A stretch of DNA of 45,497 nucleotides from Methanocella sp. (GCF_035506375.1 NZ_DATJPM010000060.1:1-45497), one strand, 5' to 3'; numbered from the stretch's first letter, positions 1-8,100 are shown. The notes: a model not told the origin generated them from the sequence alone. Numbers and translations: made by a program.

Positions 1-42
1 GATGGGTACGGAGGCACCACAGAGGACACCGGTTTAATATTA

Positions 43-268
43 ACCACGGAGGACACAGAGGGCACGGAGGACTTTTAATTCCTAAAGGGGGCTGACGCCG
101 CGCGGAGCGCTCTTGCTTACCCCTCGGAGACCCCCTGCTTAATAATATTATCAGGAAACCGTGTCGCCGTGCATCCGCCATGCCGATCATAAAAAAGCGC
201 CGTGTTCGCCGTGTCGCCGTGGTGAATAATAAGCCGTGTCCTCCGTGATGCCTCCGTGTCGCCGTGGT
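43..268. repeat. Degenerate inverted GTG/CCTCCGTG repeats
   Basis: The leftmost 267 bases hold no convincing gene. They carry short degenerate units built on CACGGAGGACAC and its complement. An arm at 43-72 is nearly the reverse complement of an arm at 238-268, and further GTGTCGCCGTG units lie at about 161-171 and 200-222. The right arm runs into the stop codon of the neighbouring minus-strand gene. This looks like a decayed extragenic repeat family rather than a CRISPR, because unit lengths and spacings are irregular. No open frame or transposase is visible. Confidence 0.6.
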
Positions 269-684
269 CAGTATCCCAGCTCATCCAGAATGGCATCCAC
301 GTTAAGTAAAAAGTCGTTGAGCCTGTCGATGGAGACGAAGATGCAACCGTTCTCGACCATGAGGCTGTCGTCCAGCCAGGATACTATGAGCGGTATGGAC
401 TTGATGCCGATCTTTTCCTCGTAGGCTAGCGTGCGCTCATAGTGGAGCTTGGCCTGCTCCTTTAAAGAGGAAGACCTGGGCCGGCTGCGGCCGTATTTCT
501 TGCCGTCGATGCACAGGCACAGGTCTTTACGTATCGCTACTGCGTCGATCTGGTAGCCCCTTTCGGGAGTCCTGAAGACCTTACGGAACTGCACCTCGAA
601 GTCGTGATGCTCCAGCAAGTCCCGTATGTATTCCTCGAACTCCTGCCAGGTCAGCTCTTCCAGGTCTTCGGTGCTTCGTACCAT
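268..684 (-). CDS. PD-(D/E)XK (Mrr-like) nuclease-fold protein
   Basis: A 138-residue protein that looks like a stand-alone restriction-endonuclease-fold domain. The N-terminal helix (WQEFEEYIRDLLEHHDFEV) resembles the start of Mrr-type domains. A candidate active site follows as YQIDAVAI, then CIDGKKYG, which fits the D...(D/E)xK pattern. The rest is an alpha/beta segment ending in a predicted helix. It is transcribed on the minus strand, 17 bp downstream of the CBS-domain gene, possibly in one unit. No methylase or specificity subunit is nearby, so a restriction role is not supported. A repair or RNA-processing nuclease, or a non-catalytic fold, remains possible. Confidence 0.6.
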   Translation of the reverse strand: MVRSTEDLEELTWQEFEEYIRDLLEHHDFEVQFRKVFRTPERGYQIDAVAIRKDLCLCIDGKKYGRSRPRSSSLKEQAKLHYERTLAYEEKIGIKSIPLIVSWLDDSLMVENGCIFVSIDRLNDFLLNVDAILDELGY

Positions 685-701
685 CAGCCGTAGAATCGCA
701 T

Positions 702-1850
702 TCAGAATATATCTAGTTTATCGGCGAAGGCCGCGTCCGGATAGCGGCGCTCCTCGCGCATCTCCTTATCGTTGAGCACCTGACGCTCCAGGGTCGACAT
801 GGCCAGGTGGAATGCGCCGTCGGCGCCCCAGCCTTCGCCCTTGGCGTTGTAATAGTGGCGGTCGGTCTTGAGGCGCACGCGGCAAAGCACTAAAGGCGTA
901 CCCCGGAACGTCTCCTTGTGCTGCTTGAAATAGACGTTAATGGTGCCCCGGCCCAGGAATTTCTCCGACTTCTTGATGAAGCCCTTGATGGACGTCGTCA
1001 CGTAGTCCTGGTCGAAATCGACGAGACTGCCATTGGTCAGCTGCAGCGTGAAGTTCGGGTTGCTCACCTTCTTCTTTTCCAGGGCCGCCAGGGCGAGCAG
1101 CACGTCCGTGCGGGTAAGGACACCTTTTACCGCCCTGCCGTCCACCACGACCAGGCCCTGGATATCCCGGTCTAGCATGAGGTCGACGGCCTCTCGTATG
1201 GTCGAGTCCGGCTCCACGGTAACGACGCTCTCCGTCATGATGTCCTTGACCTTGATGTTCCTCATGGGGGAGTTGTTGGCGCCCCTGCTGTCCTTGCCTG
1301 CGCCGATCTTCTTCGGCAGGATGAGCTCGAGCAGATCATGCATGGTCACGATGCCCACCAGCTTGCCGTTCTTCAGGACGGGCGTCCGAGAGATGCCCTC
1401 TTCCCGGAAAATGTTGATAAGCTTTCCCACGTGGTCGTCGGCGTCCAGCCAGATGGTGTCCTCGCTCATGATGCTGGCGACGGACATCTCGCCGAAGTCC
1501 ATATTCATGGCCTCCTTCATGAGGTTCTCGTTGGTGACTACGCCGATGATCTTCTTGTCGAATACGGGAAGCTGCTTCAGCTGGTTCTCCACCATGAGCC
1601 TGGCAGCCTCACAAATAGTAGTATTCGGGGTAATCTTCGGCGTCTTTTTAACCAGCCCGCCGATTCCCGTCTTGAGGTCATGGATGGACCGTACGATGGA
1701 CTTCTCGGTCACCATGCCCGCGTACTGCTTTCCGTCGAAAACGAGCACTGCCGGGTTGTTGGTGTTCTTGAATAAAGGCAGCACTTCCTGAAGCTTCGCC
1801 TTTATGTCTACACTTTCGAAGTTGTCCGTTGTTATCTCAGAGACGTACAT
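702..1850 (-). CDS. Four-CBS-domain protein with HPF-like C-terminus
   Basis: About 382 residues. Four CBS motifs lie at roughly residues 1-55, 60-115, 123-177 and 200-255, with the usual TPVLKNGKLVGIVTMHDLL-type strands. CBS pairs bind adenine nucleotides or SAM and act as energy sensors. The final ~115 residues (FTLQLTNGS..., INVYFKQHKE..., GEGWGADGAFHLAM) resemble the beta-alpha fold of ribosome hibernation factors, so energy-dependent ribosome binding is an inference. The start at 1850 is preceded 7 nt upstream by AGGGGT. An alternative ATG at 1874 adds eight residues but lacks a visible ribosome site. A palindrome, ACCCTAAGGGT at 1925-1935, lies in the divergent promoter region. Confidence 0.75.
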   Translation of the reverse strand: MYVSEITTDNFESVDIKAKLQEVLPLFKNTNNPAVLVFDGKQYAGMVTEKSIVRSIHDLKTGIGGLVKKTPKITPNTTICEAARLMVENQLKQLPVFDKKIIGVVTNENLMKEAMNMDFGEMSVASIMSEDTIWLDADDHVGKLINIFREEGISRTPVLKNGKLVGIVTMHDLLELILPKKIGAGKDSRGANNSPMRNIKVKDIMTESVVTVEPDSTIREAVDLMLDRDIQGLVVVDGRAVKGVLTRTDVLLALAALEKKKVSNPNFTLQLTNGSLVDFDQDYVTTSIKGFIKKSEKFLGRGTINVYFKQHKETFRGTPLVLCRVRLKTDRHYYNAKGEGWGADGAFHLAMSTLERQVLNDKEMREERRYPDAAFADKLDIF

Positions 1851-1924
1851 GTGTTTTACCCCTGTATTTTTCATACATCCCGGGTATGAATTTACATATC
1901 CAGAAAGGTATAATAAACAATATG

Positions 1925-1935
1925 ACCCTAAGGGT
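1925..1935. promoter_or_regulatory. Palindrome upstream of the CBS gene
   Basis: ACCCTAAGGGT is an 11-base perfect dyad in the divergent intergenic region. It lies about 75 bp upstream of the CBS-gene start at 1850. It could be an operator; no regulator can be assigned. Confidence 0.3.
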
Positions 1936-2035
1936 GATAATCATTTCGGAATCGGCAGATAGCGGAAAGCTTTTTAACATGCAGGCTATATATATTAATT
2001 TCAGATAATCGATTCATCATTTTAAAGAAAATATA

Positions 2036-2050
2036 TACGCTATTAGCGTA
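2036..2050. promoter_or_regulatory. Dyad upstream of the membrane-protein gene
   Basis: TACGCT-ATT-AGCGTA is a 6-bp inverted repeat with a 3-base spacer, 25-39 bp before the ATG at 2075. A TATA-like run (CTATATATATTAA) lies at about 1986-1998, so the dyad falls close to the expected transcription start. A role as repressor site is inference. Confidence 0.35.
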
Positions 2051-2074
2051 CACTAGATATCTGGTGGCTCAACT

Positions 2075-2581
2075 ATGGCTAACGACAACCTCCCGGCGGT
2101 CCCGGCAGGGGATAAGCCCGCGCCGTCGGGCGAGCTTGAAATGAACGACTGGCTGAAAAAACTGAGAGATAACCAGGACCGTCAAAAAGAGGAAAAGCTG
2201 CGCAGGTACAACGACATCGTCTCCAAGCTGATCATCGTCCTGGTCGGCGTATGCATCATCTGCTTCGTGGCGATCACGGCGCTGGCCGTCGAGAATAACA
2301 ACCTCTACCGGCAGAACGACCAGCTCAAGGTGCAGTACGCCCAGAACCTGACGGAGCTTAATGGCACGATCACGAAGCTGACGGCCGATAACAACGACCT
2401 GCGGCAGTTCATCTTCAGCAACCGCACGTTCAATAACGCCGACTACACGGTCAATTTGGACCCTGCCCTGCCCAAGGTCAGCCAGATCACGTTCAACAAT
2501 AACAAGGTACACCTGCTGTTCGTCGACGGGACGAACAAGGACGTCTACTTCATCGATAATAACCTGTACGTGACGAGCTAA
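2075..2581 (+). CDS. Single-pass membrane protein with coiled-coil region
   Basis: A 168-residue protein of unrecognised family. Residues 1-50 are polar and charged and end in a basic Lys/Arg-rich stretch (KEEKLRRYNDIVSK). They are followed by one hydrophobic segment (LIIVLVGVCIICFVAITALAV). After it comes a heptad-like Asn/Leu-rich region (about 75-120), then a short beta-rich tail. The topology is likely N-in, C-out, with an extracytoplasmic coiled coil. GGTGG lies 8 bases before the ATG. The gene converges on ruvB and shares a hairpin with it at the 3' end. No function can be assigned. Confidence 0.7.
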   Translation: MANDNLPAVPAGDKPAPSGELEMNDWLKKLRDNQDRQKEEKLRRYNDIVSKLIIVLVGVCIICFVAITALAVENNNLYRQNDQLKVQYAQNLTELNGTITKLTADNNDLRQFIFSNRTFNNADYTVNLDPALPKVSQITFNNNKVHLLFVDGTNKDVYFIDNNLYVTS

Positions 2582-2585
2582 AGAG

Positions 2586-2611
2586 AAAATGCCAGCGAGC
2601 CCTGGCATTTT
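2586..2611. terminator. Bidirectional hairpin terminator
   Basis: AAAATGCCAG (2586-2595) and CTGGCATTTT (2602-2611) form a perfect 10-bp stem with a 6-base loop. It is followed by T-rich sequence on the plus strand and preceded by A-rich sequence. It lies exactly between the convergent stops of the membrane-protein gene and ruvB, and its right end overlaps the ruvB stop codon. Confidence 0.65.
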
Positions 2612-3647
2612 ATATTTCTTTCATCTTTTGGAGGTGCTCGACCGCTGCCTTCGTGGCGACTCTTCCCCGGGGCGTGCGGTTGATGAACCCGATCTGGATC
2701 AGGTAGGGCTCATAAACGTCCTCGATGGTCTCCACCTCTTCGCTCACCGTAACGGCGAGCGTTTCCGCGCCCACGGGGCCGCCGTCGAAGTCCTTCACGA
2801 TCTTCTTAAGGATCCGCCGGTCCATGCCATCCAGCCCTAAATAATCCACGTCAAGGCGGTTCAGCGAGTCGTTGACGATATCCAGGTCGATGAGATCCCG
2901 GTTTCCGACGGCCGCGAAGTCGCGGACCCGTCTTAATAATCGGTTCGCGATACGTGGGGTGCCCCGGGAGCGCTTCGCGATCTCCATGGCGCCCTCATCG
3001 CTGATATCGATATCCAGGATCTTTGCCGAGCGGTCAATGATGGTCTTCAGGTCCCTCGGCTCGTAAAAGTCGAACCGCATGGACATGCCAAACCGGTCTC
3101 GAAGCGGGGACGTCAGAAGGCCCGCCCGGGTCGTCGCGCCTACCAGGGTGAACTTCGGTAGCTCAAGGCGTATGGAACGTGCGCTGGGGCCCTTGCCGAT
3201 TATGATGTCGATCTCGAAGTCCTCCATGGCCGGGTACATGACCTCCTCGACCACGTGGCTCAGGCGGTGGATCTCGTCGATGAATATGACGTCGCCTTCC
3301 TTGATGTTCGTCAGGATGGCCGCCAGGTCGCCGGGCCTCTCGATGGCGGGGCCCGACGTGACGCGGATGTTGGCGCTCATCTCCTTTGCGATAATATGCG
3401 CCAGCGTAGTCTTTCCCAGGCCCGGAGGGCCGTATAACAATACGTGGTCCAGAGGCTCGTGCCGCTGGCGGGCGGCCTCGATGAATACTTTCAGGTTTTC
3501 CTTAATCTTACGCTGCCCGATGAACTCGTCCAGTGACTTTGGCCTCAGGCCTTCGAAGGCAGACGCCATCCGCTCTTCCTCGGTCTCCTCGGGAGTCACG
3601 ATCCTCTCTTTGTTTTCCTCTTTTTCGTTTTCAGATACGTTTATCAT
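2610..3647 (-). CDS. ruvB: Holliday junction branch migration ATPase RuvB
   Basis: A 345-residue AAA+ motor of bacterial type. It would form hexamers on DNA with RuvA and drive Holliday-junction branch migration. Visible motifs are the family signature LRPKSLDEFIGQ, Walker A GPPGLGKT (73-80), Walker B IFIDEIH (121-127), sensor-1 region GATTRAG, the PLRDRFG segment and a C-terminal winged helix ending GFINRTPRGRVAT. Length is normal, apart from an acidic N-terminal extension of ~30 residues. The ATG overlaps the ruvA stop (ATGA), so translation is coupled. RuvB is a bacterial protein and is unusual in archaea, where Hel308/Hjm and Hjc normally do this work. Confidence 0.97.
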   Translation of the reverse strand: MINVSENEKEENKERIVTPEETEEERMASAFEGLRPKSLDEFIGQRKIKENLKVFIEAARQRHEPLDHVLLYGPPGLGKTTLAHIIAKEMSANIRVTSGPAIERPGDLAAILTNIKEGDVIFIDEIHRLSHVVEEVMYPAMEDFEIDIIIGKGPSARSIRLELPKFTLVGATTRAGLLTSPLRDRFGMSMRFDFYEPRDLKTIIDRSAKILDIDISDEGAMEIAKRSRGTPRIANRLLRRVRDFAAVGNRDLIDLDIVNDSLNRLDVDYLGLDGMDRRILKKIVKDFDGGPVGAETLAVTVSEEVETIEDVYEPYLIQIGFINRTPRGRVATKAAVEHLQKMKEI

Positions 3648-4234
3648 AGATACCTGAGCGATGTCTTGATCAGTTCTTCAACTCTCGACGGGCCGGGCGC
3701 GGCCTCCCGCGCCTTCGTCACGGCGGCGGTCGCCGCCTGCCGGCTGTAGCCCAGCGCCACCAGGGCTGACGCCGCGTCCTCCGAGACCGTGTCAGCAGGG
3801 GGTTTCTTAGCATGGCTCTCGATGGCCATTTCCGCCACCTTGTCCTTAAGCTCCAGGATAAGGCGCTGCGCCATCTTCTTGCCCACCCCGTTGACCTGCG
3901 TTAACGCCTTCGCGTCCTCGGCCACGATGGCCTCAGCCAAATCCGAGGCCGTTATGCTCGACATGATGCCCAGCGCCACTTTCGGCCCTATGCCCGAGAC
4001 GGTCATCAGCAGCTTAAAGAACTCCCGGTCCTGCCAGGTCGTGAAGCCGTACAGCGACGTGCCGTCCTCCTCCCTGAAATAGGTGTGGATGAACACCTTG
4101 CATCGCTCCCCCTCGCCGGGGAGCAGGTCATAGAGGTGCGTAGGCACCCGAACGTCATAGCCCACGCCGCCGACGTCGATGACGATCCTGTCCTGTCCCT
4201 TATACTCGAGACTTCCTTCCAGATGTGCGATCAT
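3644..4234 (-). CDS. ruvA: Holliday junction DNA-binding protein RuvA
   Basis: A 196-residue junction-binding subunit that places RuvB rings on the four-way junction. The OB-fold domain starts MIAHLEGSLEYK. Two helix-hairpin-helix motifs follow (LLMTVSGIGPKVALGIMS and LTQVNGVGKKMAQRLILEL). A linker leads to the RuvB-binding C-terminal three-helix domain (SALVALGYSRQAATAAV). The reading frame stays open upstream to 4342, but homology and the TAATG overlap with ruvC fix the start at 4234. It is the middle gene of the ruvCAB operon. Confidence 0.95.
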   Translation of the reverse strand: MIAHLEGSLEYKGQDRIVIDVGGVGYDVRVPTHLYDLLPGEGERCKVFIHTYFREEDGTSLYGFTTWQDREFFKLLMTVSGIGPKVALGIMSSITASDLAEAIVAEDAKALTQVNGVGKKMAQRLILELKDKVAEMAIESHAKKPPADTVSEDAASALVALGYSRQAATAAVTKAREAAPGPSRVEELIKTSLRYL

Positions 4235-4731
4235 TACGATTTCCTGTCCAGTTGTTTCATGATATCCACTGAGTTGGCGTGGCATATTGCGATGGCCAGC
4301 GCGTCCGCCGTGTCGTCCGGCTTCGGTATCTCCTTCAGGCACAGCAATTCCTTGACCATGAACTGCACCTGCTGCTTGCTCGCCCTCCCGTAGCCGATGA
4401 CGGCCTGCTTAACCTGCAGAGGCGTGTACTCGACGACCTTGACATCGTTGTTCACCGCCGAGAGGATGATGACCCCCCTTGCCTGGGCGGCGATGATGGC
4501 AGTCTTGGCGTTCTTGTTGAAGAACAGCTCCTCGACTGCCATGACGTCGGGCCTGTATTCCTGTACGATATTGGCCATATCGTCATATAAGATCTTTAGC
4601 CGGTCCGGGACTGGCGTATGGCTCTCAGTTGAAATGTGGCCGTAGCTGCCCGCTTTGATGCGTACGCCCTCCTTGTCGATGACCCCGAAACCGGTGAGCG
4701 CGATGCCCGGGTCGATGCCGAGTATCCTCAT
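4234..4731 (-). CDS. ruvC: Crossover junction endodeoxyribonuclease RuvC
   Basis: A 165-residue Holliday-junction resolvase of bacterial type with an RNase H-like fold. The catalytic carboxylates are recognisable: Asp7 in LGIDPG, Glu67/68 in AVEELFF, and the Asp140/Asp143 pair in DDTADALAIAICH. All are intact, so the enzyme should be active and cut symmetrically in a Mg-dependent reaction. It is the first gene of the operon, and its TAA overlaps the ruvA ATG by one base. The promoter lies in the 128-bp region shared with the divergent HEAT-like gene. Confidence 0.96.
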   Translation of the reverse strand: MRILGIDPGIALTGFGVIDKEGVRIKAGSYGHISTESHTPVPDRLKILYDDMANIVQEYRPDVMAVEELFFNKNAKTAIIAAQARGVIILSAVNNDVKVVEYTPLQVKQAVIGYGRASKQQVQFMVKELLCLKEIPKPDDTADALAIAICHANSVDIMKQLDRKS

Positions 4732-4801
4732 CTACTCTTCTCCAGACGATAAGTAAGCTTTATCATTATTCAGCCATATAAATTAGTCATTAGGTGGGCA
4801 G

Positions 4802-4830
4802 GCCCGCATATAAAAGCTTTCGTAGCGGGC
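4802..4830 (+). promoter_or_regulatory. TATA box enclosed by an inverted repeat
   Basis: ATATAAAA at 4808-4815 is a good archaeal TATA box, about 45-50 bp before the ATG at 4860. It is framed by GCCCGC (4802-4807) and GCGGGC (4825-4830), a 6-bp dyad. A factor bound to the dyad would compete with TBP; that is inference. AGGAGAG lies 5 bases before the start codon. Confidence 0.5.
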
Positions 4831-4859
4831 ATTGAAAGTAAAGCCAGGAGAGATATAAT

Positions 4860-6047
4860 ATGCCATTATTCGGGTCCAGGCCGCAGACGAACAATGTCGA
4901 GGGCATTCTTCAGATCATCAGCATCGGCGAATGCGACGACCATACGCTCGACCAGCTCTATAGCATTGTCGAGAAGATGAGCGACGACGACGTGAAGAGC
5001 CTGGCCGACGCTCTGATGACCAACCTGGTCAAGTACCCTGATAATATCAGCGTCCTCACCGGCTCGGTTAAGGCGCTCGAGCTCCTGCCTTTCCTGCCCC
5101 AGGCCAAGAACGAGTTCATCATCACCCTGCTCCTGTCGCTCCTCAAGGCTCCCGTCAATAAAAAAGACGCCCTTCAGCGTAAGGAACTGAAGATCGAGAT
5201 CGTGCGGTTCCTGGTCTACTTCGTCAAGGCGGACGACTACTACGCGACGCTCATGATGCCGGAACTGATCGCCGCCATGGACGATACGCATGCCGGTATC
5301 TCCACGACCATTTTTCATACTCTCCAGATGCTCGCGGCCCAAAAGCCCGAGTACTTCGAGTACCACTCGGCCGCCCTCATCAAGCAGCTTGGCAGCATCA
5401 ACAAATTGACCAGGGCCCAGTCGGCGAAGCTAATAGGGATCATCGCGCGCACGCACCCGGAATACGTGAGCAAAGCCTTGCCATTTCTCCAGTCGCTGGC
5501 GTCGTTTTACCCGGACGCCCAGGTGAAGCGGAACGCGAACGAGGCGTACCAGATCATCTGGCGGAGCGTGAAGAAGGAGGAGGAGAAAGCGCCGGCGAGC
5601 GTCCGGGATTCGGAGAATGGGCATAAGAGCTTCGTGGACCTGGTGAAGCTGCAGGCCGGCCCCTCGGGCAGCGAGACCCAGTTCACGGACGAGGAATTAA
5701 AGGAGATCATCGAGCTCACACGTAAAGAGTTCAAGAGCGACGCCGAGGCCATCCTCGACTCGCTGGGCGTCGGCCACCTGGCGGTAAAAGCCAAGCCTAA
5801 AGCAAAGGCGGCGCCGCCCGCTCCAGAGCCTCCAAAGATAAGGAAGCCGGAAACATCATTGGTCACGGCCCGGCCAGGCATGGACACACGCCGCGATGCA
5901 AAGGAGCCGACCAGGCTCCAGCAGTCCCGCCAGGCGGGCCCGAGATGCCCGAAATGCGGGGGCATCACCTGGGCGACGGGGCAGCTTTGCGACGACTGCG
6001 CGGGCGCCGAGTTCGACCGCAAGGCCGCAAAGAGCGCGGGAAAATAA
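4860..6047 (+). CDS. HEAT-like repeat protein with C-terminal zinc ribbon
   Basis: A 395-residue cytoplasmic protein. Residues 1 to about 215 are helical hairpins of HEAT/ARM type (for example LNKLTRAQSAKLIGIIARTH-like pairs), which suggests a protein-protein scaffold. An acidic and basic mixed helix follows (EELKEIIELTRKEF), then a low-complexity Ala/Pro/Lys linker. The end is a treble-clef or ribbon motif with CxxC pairs at Cys363/366 and Cys377/380. The gene is divergent from ruvC and uses a TATA box inside a dyad. Its position beside ruvCAB hints at, but does not show, a link with DNA metabolism. Confidence 0.7.
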   Translation: MPLFGSRPQTNNVEGILQIISIGECDDHTLDQLYSIVEKMSDDDVKSLADALMTNLVKYPDNISVLTGSVKALELLPFLPQAKNEFIITLLLSLLKAPVNKKDALQRKELKIEIVRFLVYFVKADDYYATLMMPELIAAMDDTHAGISTTIFHTLQMLAAQKPEYFEYHSAALIKQLGSINKLTRAQSAKLIGIIARTHPEYVSKALPFLQSLASFYPDAQVKRNANEAYQIIWRSVKKEEEKAPASVRDSENGHKSFVDLVKLQAGPSGSETQFTDEELKEIIELTRKEFKSDAEAILDSLGVGHLAVKAKPKAKAAPPAPEPPKIRKPETSLVTARPGMDTRRDAKEPTRLQQSRQAGPRCPKCGGITWATGQLCDDCAGAEFDRKAAKSAGK

Positions 6048-6117
6048 CCTTTTACGGGCTTTTAGTTTTCCCCGCATAACTCAAATAATTGAAAAAGATA
6101 ATGAATGGAAAAAGGAA

Positions 6118-6711
6118 TTATTTTTGTATAACGTACATGCCCGAAGGCAGGCCCTGCGCCTCTTCCTCGGTGAGCTTCGTGACTTCCACGCCATCGCCGA
6201 TGACAGCGCTGTTGCCCTGAGGGTCCTCGATGACTATGGTGAAGTCCGGCTTGCCATCCCGGGCTTCCTGCATGGTGCACAGGAGGGCGTCCGCCTTTTC
6301 ACGTTCCTCATCGGTCTCCGACCACCGTCTGGCCATGCCCACGACTCCCTGGATGCGCTCGATGACGCCCTCGACATTGGTTATATAGGCTTCGGAGGCC
6401 GGGCCGGGCTCGATCTCGACGCCCCACTCGGGAATGCGAATGGTGCCCGACGTGGACCGTATGACCCGGGTCCAGAGGTCGCCCTCGCTGCAGACCCGCT
6501 TCATATGGCGCAGCGGCTCTTTCTGGCTCAGGATGATGGTATCGACGAACTTGAATCCGCAATGGCAGAAGATACTGACTTCCAGGATGTCGCCAAAATA
6601 AGGAATGTTGTCCTGGTTGCTGTACATATGGACTGAGCTACCGCAGACAGGACACTTATTTTCCGAGCTGACTAACGTAGATGAGAAGTTTTCCTGACCC
6701 GAATCTATCAT
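6118..6711 (-). CDS. ZPR1-type zinc finger protein
   Basis: A 197-residue archaeal single-module ZPR1 protein. The zinc finger has CPVCG at Cys20/23 and CHCG at Cys49/51, the C4 spacing of ZPR1. It is followed by the beta-rich domain (TRVIRSTSGTIRIPEWGVEI, EGVIERIQGV, FTIVIEDPQGNS). In eukaryotes ZPR1 binds elongation factor 1A and assists its folding; an equivalent aEF1A role here is inference. It lies 17 bp downstream of sepF on the same strand, so co-transcription is likely. Confidence 0.85.
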   Translation of the reverse strand: MIDSGQENFSSTLVSSENKCPVCGSSVHMYSNQDNIPYFGDILEVSIFCHCGFKFVDTIILSQKEPLRHMKRVCSEGDLWTRVIRSTSGTIRIPEWGVEIEPGPASEAYITNVEGVIERIQGVVGMARRWSETDEEREKADALLCTMQEARDGKPDFTIVIEDPQGNSAVIGDGVEVTKLTEEEAQGLPSGMYVIQK

Positions 6712-6728
6712 CGAACCTATGAGGAGCG

Positions 6729-7103
6729 TTACTTGCTTGAAAACTTTGTCCTGTCGATCTTGATAGACATCGGAGTAACGACTATCTGGCTGTCGTTGAT
6801 CATGGCAATGTCGCCGCTAACGTCCAGGGCGACCTGCTTGAGGTCCTTCAGGGCCCGGTCCCTGGTCAGGCTGTCGCCCTTGATCGGCGTGATGTCCGCG
6901 ATGACGATGTTTCCGTTATAGATCTCCCTCTTCAGCTCGGGTATCTGGCCGAGGCCGGAGAGCTCTCCGACGCGCACGTACGTCTCCGCGGGGCCGCTGC
7001 CCTTGGCTTCTTCGATCTCCTCGAGGTTGATCTCCGTGTAATCATCCAATCCGTCTGCCGGCTTTGAGCCGAATAATTTTCCCATAATGCCTTTATTGGC
7101 CAT
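6729..7103 (-). CDS. sepF: Cell division protein SepF
   Basis: A 124-residue SepF. The N-terminus (MANKGIMGKLFG) is a short amphipathic membrane-targeting helix, followed by an acidic linker. The SepF core follows (TYVRVGELSGLGQIPELKRE, GNIVIADITPIKGDS, ALKDLKQVALDVSGDIAMI). In euryarchaea SepF anchors FtsZ to the membrane. The protein is compact, as in other archaea. It sits between the PUA protein and the ZPR1 gene, with a ~63-bp gap upstream, and is probably part of one minus-strand unit. Confidence 0.93.
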   Translation of the reverse strand: MANKGIMGKLFGSKPADGLDDYTEINLEEIEEAKGSGPAETYVRVGELSGLGQIPELKREIYNGNIVIADITPIKGDSLTRDRALKDLKQVALDVSGDIAMINDSQIVVTPMSIKIDRTKFSSK

Positions 7104-7166
7104 TTTATCCCCGTAAAATGTAATGCAGCCACCAGTATAATTACTTTATCGTTTAGGGCCCGATGA

Positions 7167-7655
7167 CTAGACTTCCATCTTCCAGATGCGGTCGCCTATG
7201 TAGTGGAGCGATTTGACCGCTTTTCCGCGGTTGCCCATCATGGCGTCTGCGTTCACCAGCGCCCGGCCGATAGCCAGCGGCTTGCCGTGCACCTCGTCGC
7301 AGATGATGACCAGGTCGTTCCGGCGTATATCCGTGTCGACGTCCACGATCCCCGGGCTCATGATGTCCGCGCCCTTGGCCACGAACTTTACCGCGCCCAT
7401 ATCGACCACCACGCGCTTCTTCTTAGGCTTCATCTTAAGGGCACCGCGTATCGTCGGGAAGTACGTGTCGTCCACCGCAAAAAGCAGCGGCTCCCCGTTG
7501 ACCAGGACGAAGTCCTGCTCCTCGTCGGACTCGGCGATCTCGAGCTTTTTCCCGATAAGATCTGCCTCGGCCGATTCCCCAAAATTCGCCTTCAGGTTTT
7601 CAAGGATATTTTTTACGGCATCCTCTCTTAAATGATGTCTGGCCTTGATTCTCAA
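7167..7655 (-). CDS. PUA-domain RNA-binding protein
   Basis: A 162-residue two-domain protein. The N-terminal pre-PUA domain begins MRIKARHHLREDAVKNIL. The C-terminal PUA domain starts at about residue 80 (RVVVDMGAVKFVAKGADIMSPGIV) and ends GRALVNADAMMGNRGKAV. The arrangement matches the archaeal MCT-1/Tma20-like family, linked in eukaryotes to 40S recycling and reinitiation. No catalytic motif is seen, so a role as translation or RNA-modification adaptor is inferred. It is upstream of sepF on the minus strand. Confidence 0.85.
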   Translation of the reverse strand: MRIKARHHLREDAVKNILENLKANFGESAEADLIGKKLEIAESDEEQDFVLVNGEPLLFAVDDTYFPTIRGALKMKPKKKRVVVDMGAVKFVAKGADIMSPGIVDVDTDIRRNDLVIICDEVHGKPLAIGRALVNADAMMGNRGKAVKSLHYIGDRIWKMEV

Positions 7656-7820
7656 AGGTCCTTCCTCGCTTGGTATTTCAAAAAGTTTGAGCTAAAAACT
7701 CTATATCATTTTAATCTATAATACTTTTGCTGATTACCCGAATGCACGAGAGCCATCCGTTCCAGCCTTCGGCCGTTCCCGCCTTTTCCTGCGCTACTGG
7801 CTGCGCATCCATGCGATAGG

Positions 7821-7828
7821 TTTAAATA
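7821..7828 (+). promoter_or_regulatory. TATA box for the LSm-eL37-purF cluster
   Basis: TTTAAATA lies about 55 bp upstream of the LSm ATG at 7882, in a 226-bp divergent region without any gene. It is the only clear TATA element for the plus-strand cluster. Confidence 0.5.
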
Positions 7829-7881
7829 GACTATACGAGATTAACACAATGCCAGCATTATATTTTAGCTGGGGGAATTTT

Positions 7882-8100
7882 ATGAGCCAGAGACCATTGG
7901 ACGTCTTGAACGATGCCCTGAACTCTCCCGTGATCGTACGCCTTAAGGGCGGCCGGGAGTTCAGAGGCGAATTACAGGGTTACGACATGCACATGAACCT
8001 CGTCCTCGATAACGCGGAAGAGCTCAAGGAGAACGAGGAATCGAAGAAGCTCGGAACGATCATCGTCCGTGGGGACACAGTCGTATACGTGTCGCCCTGA
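7882..8100 (+). CDS. Sm-like archaeal protein (LSm)
   Basis: A 72-residue LSm protein that assembles into a heptameric ring binding U-rich RNA. The Sm1 motif (VIVRLKGGREFRGELQGYDMHMNLVL) and Sm2 motif (IIVRGDTVVYVSP) are both complete. The start at 7882 is chosen because GGGGGA lies six bases upstream; an in-frame ATG at 7849 has no ribosome site and precedes the domain. It is followed 57 bp later by eL37 and then purF, a known euryarchaeal neighbourhood. Confidence 0.95.
   Translation: MSQRPLDVLNDALNSPVIVRLKGGREFRGELQGYDMHMNLVLDNAEELKENEESKKLGTIIVRGDTVVYVSP

Noticed and set aside
43..268. Possible CRISPR array in the repeated left edge
   Set aside because: Units are short, degenerate, irregularly spaced and in both orientations; no cas genes are nearby.
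3644..4342. Longer RuvA start at 4342
   Set aside because: The extra 36 residues lie inside ruvC in another frame and precede the conserved RuvA start MIAHLEG; the coupled start at 4234 is standard.
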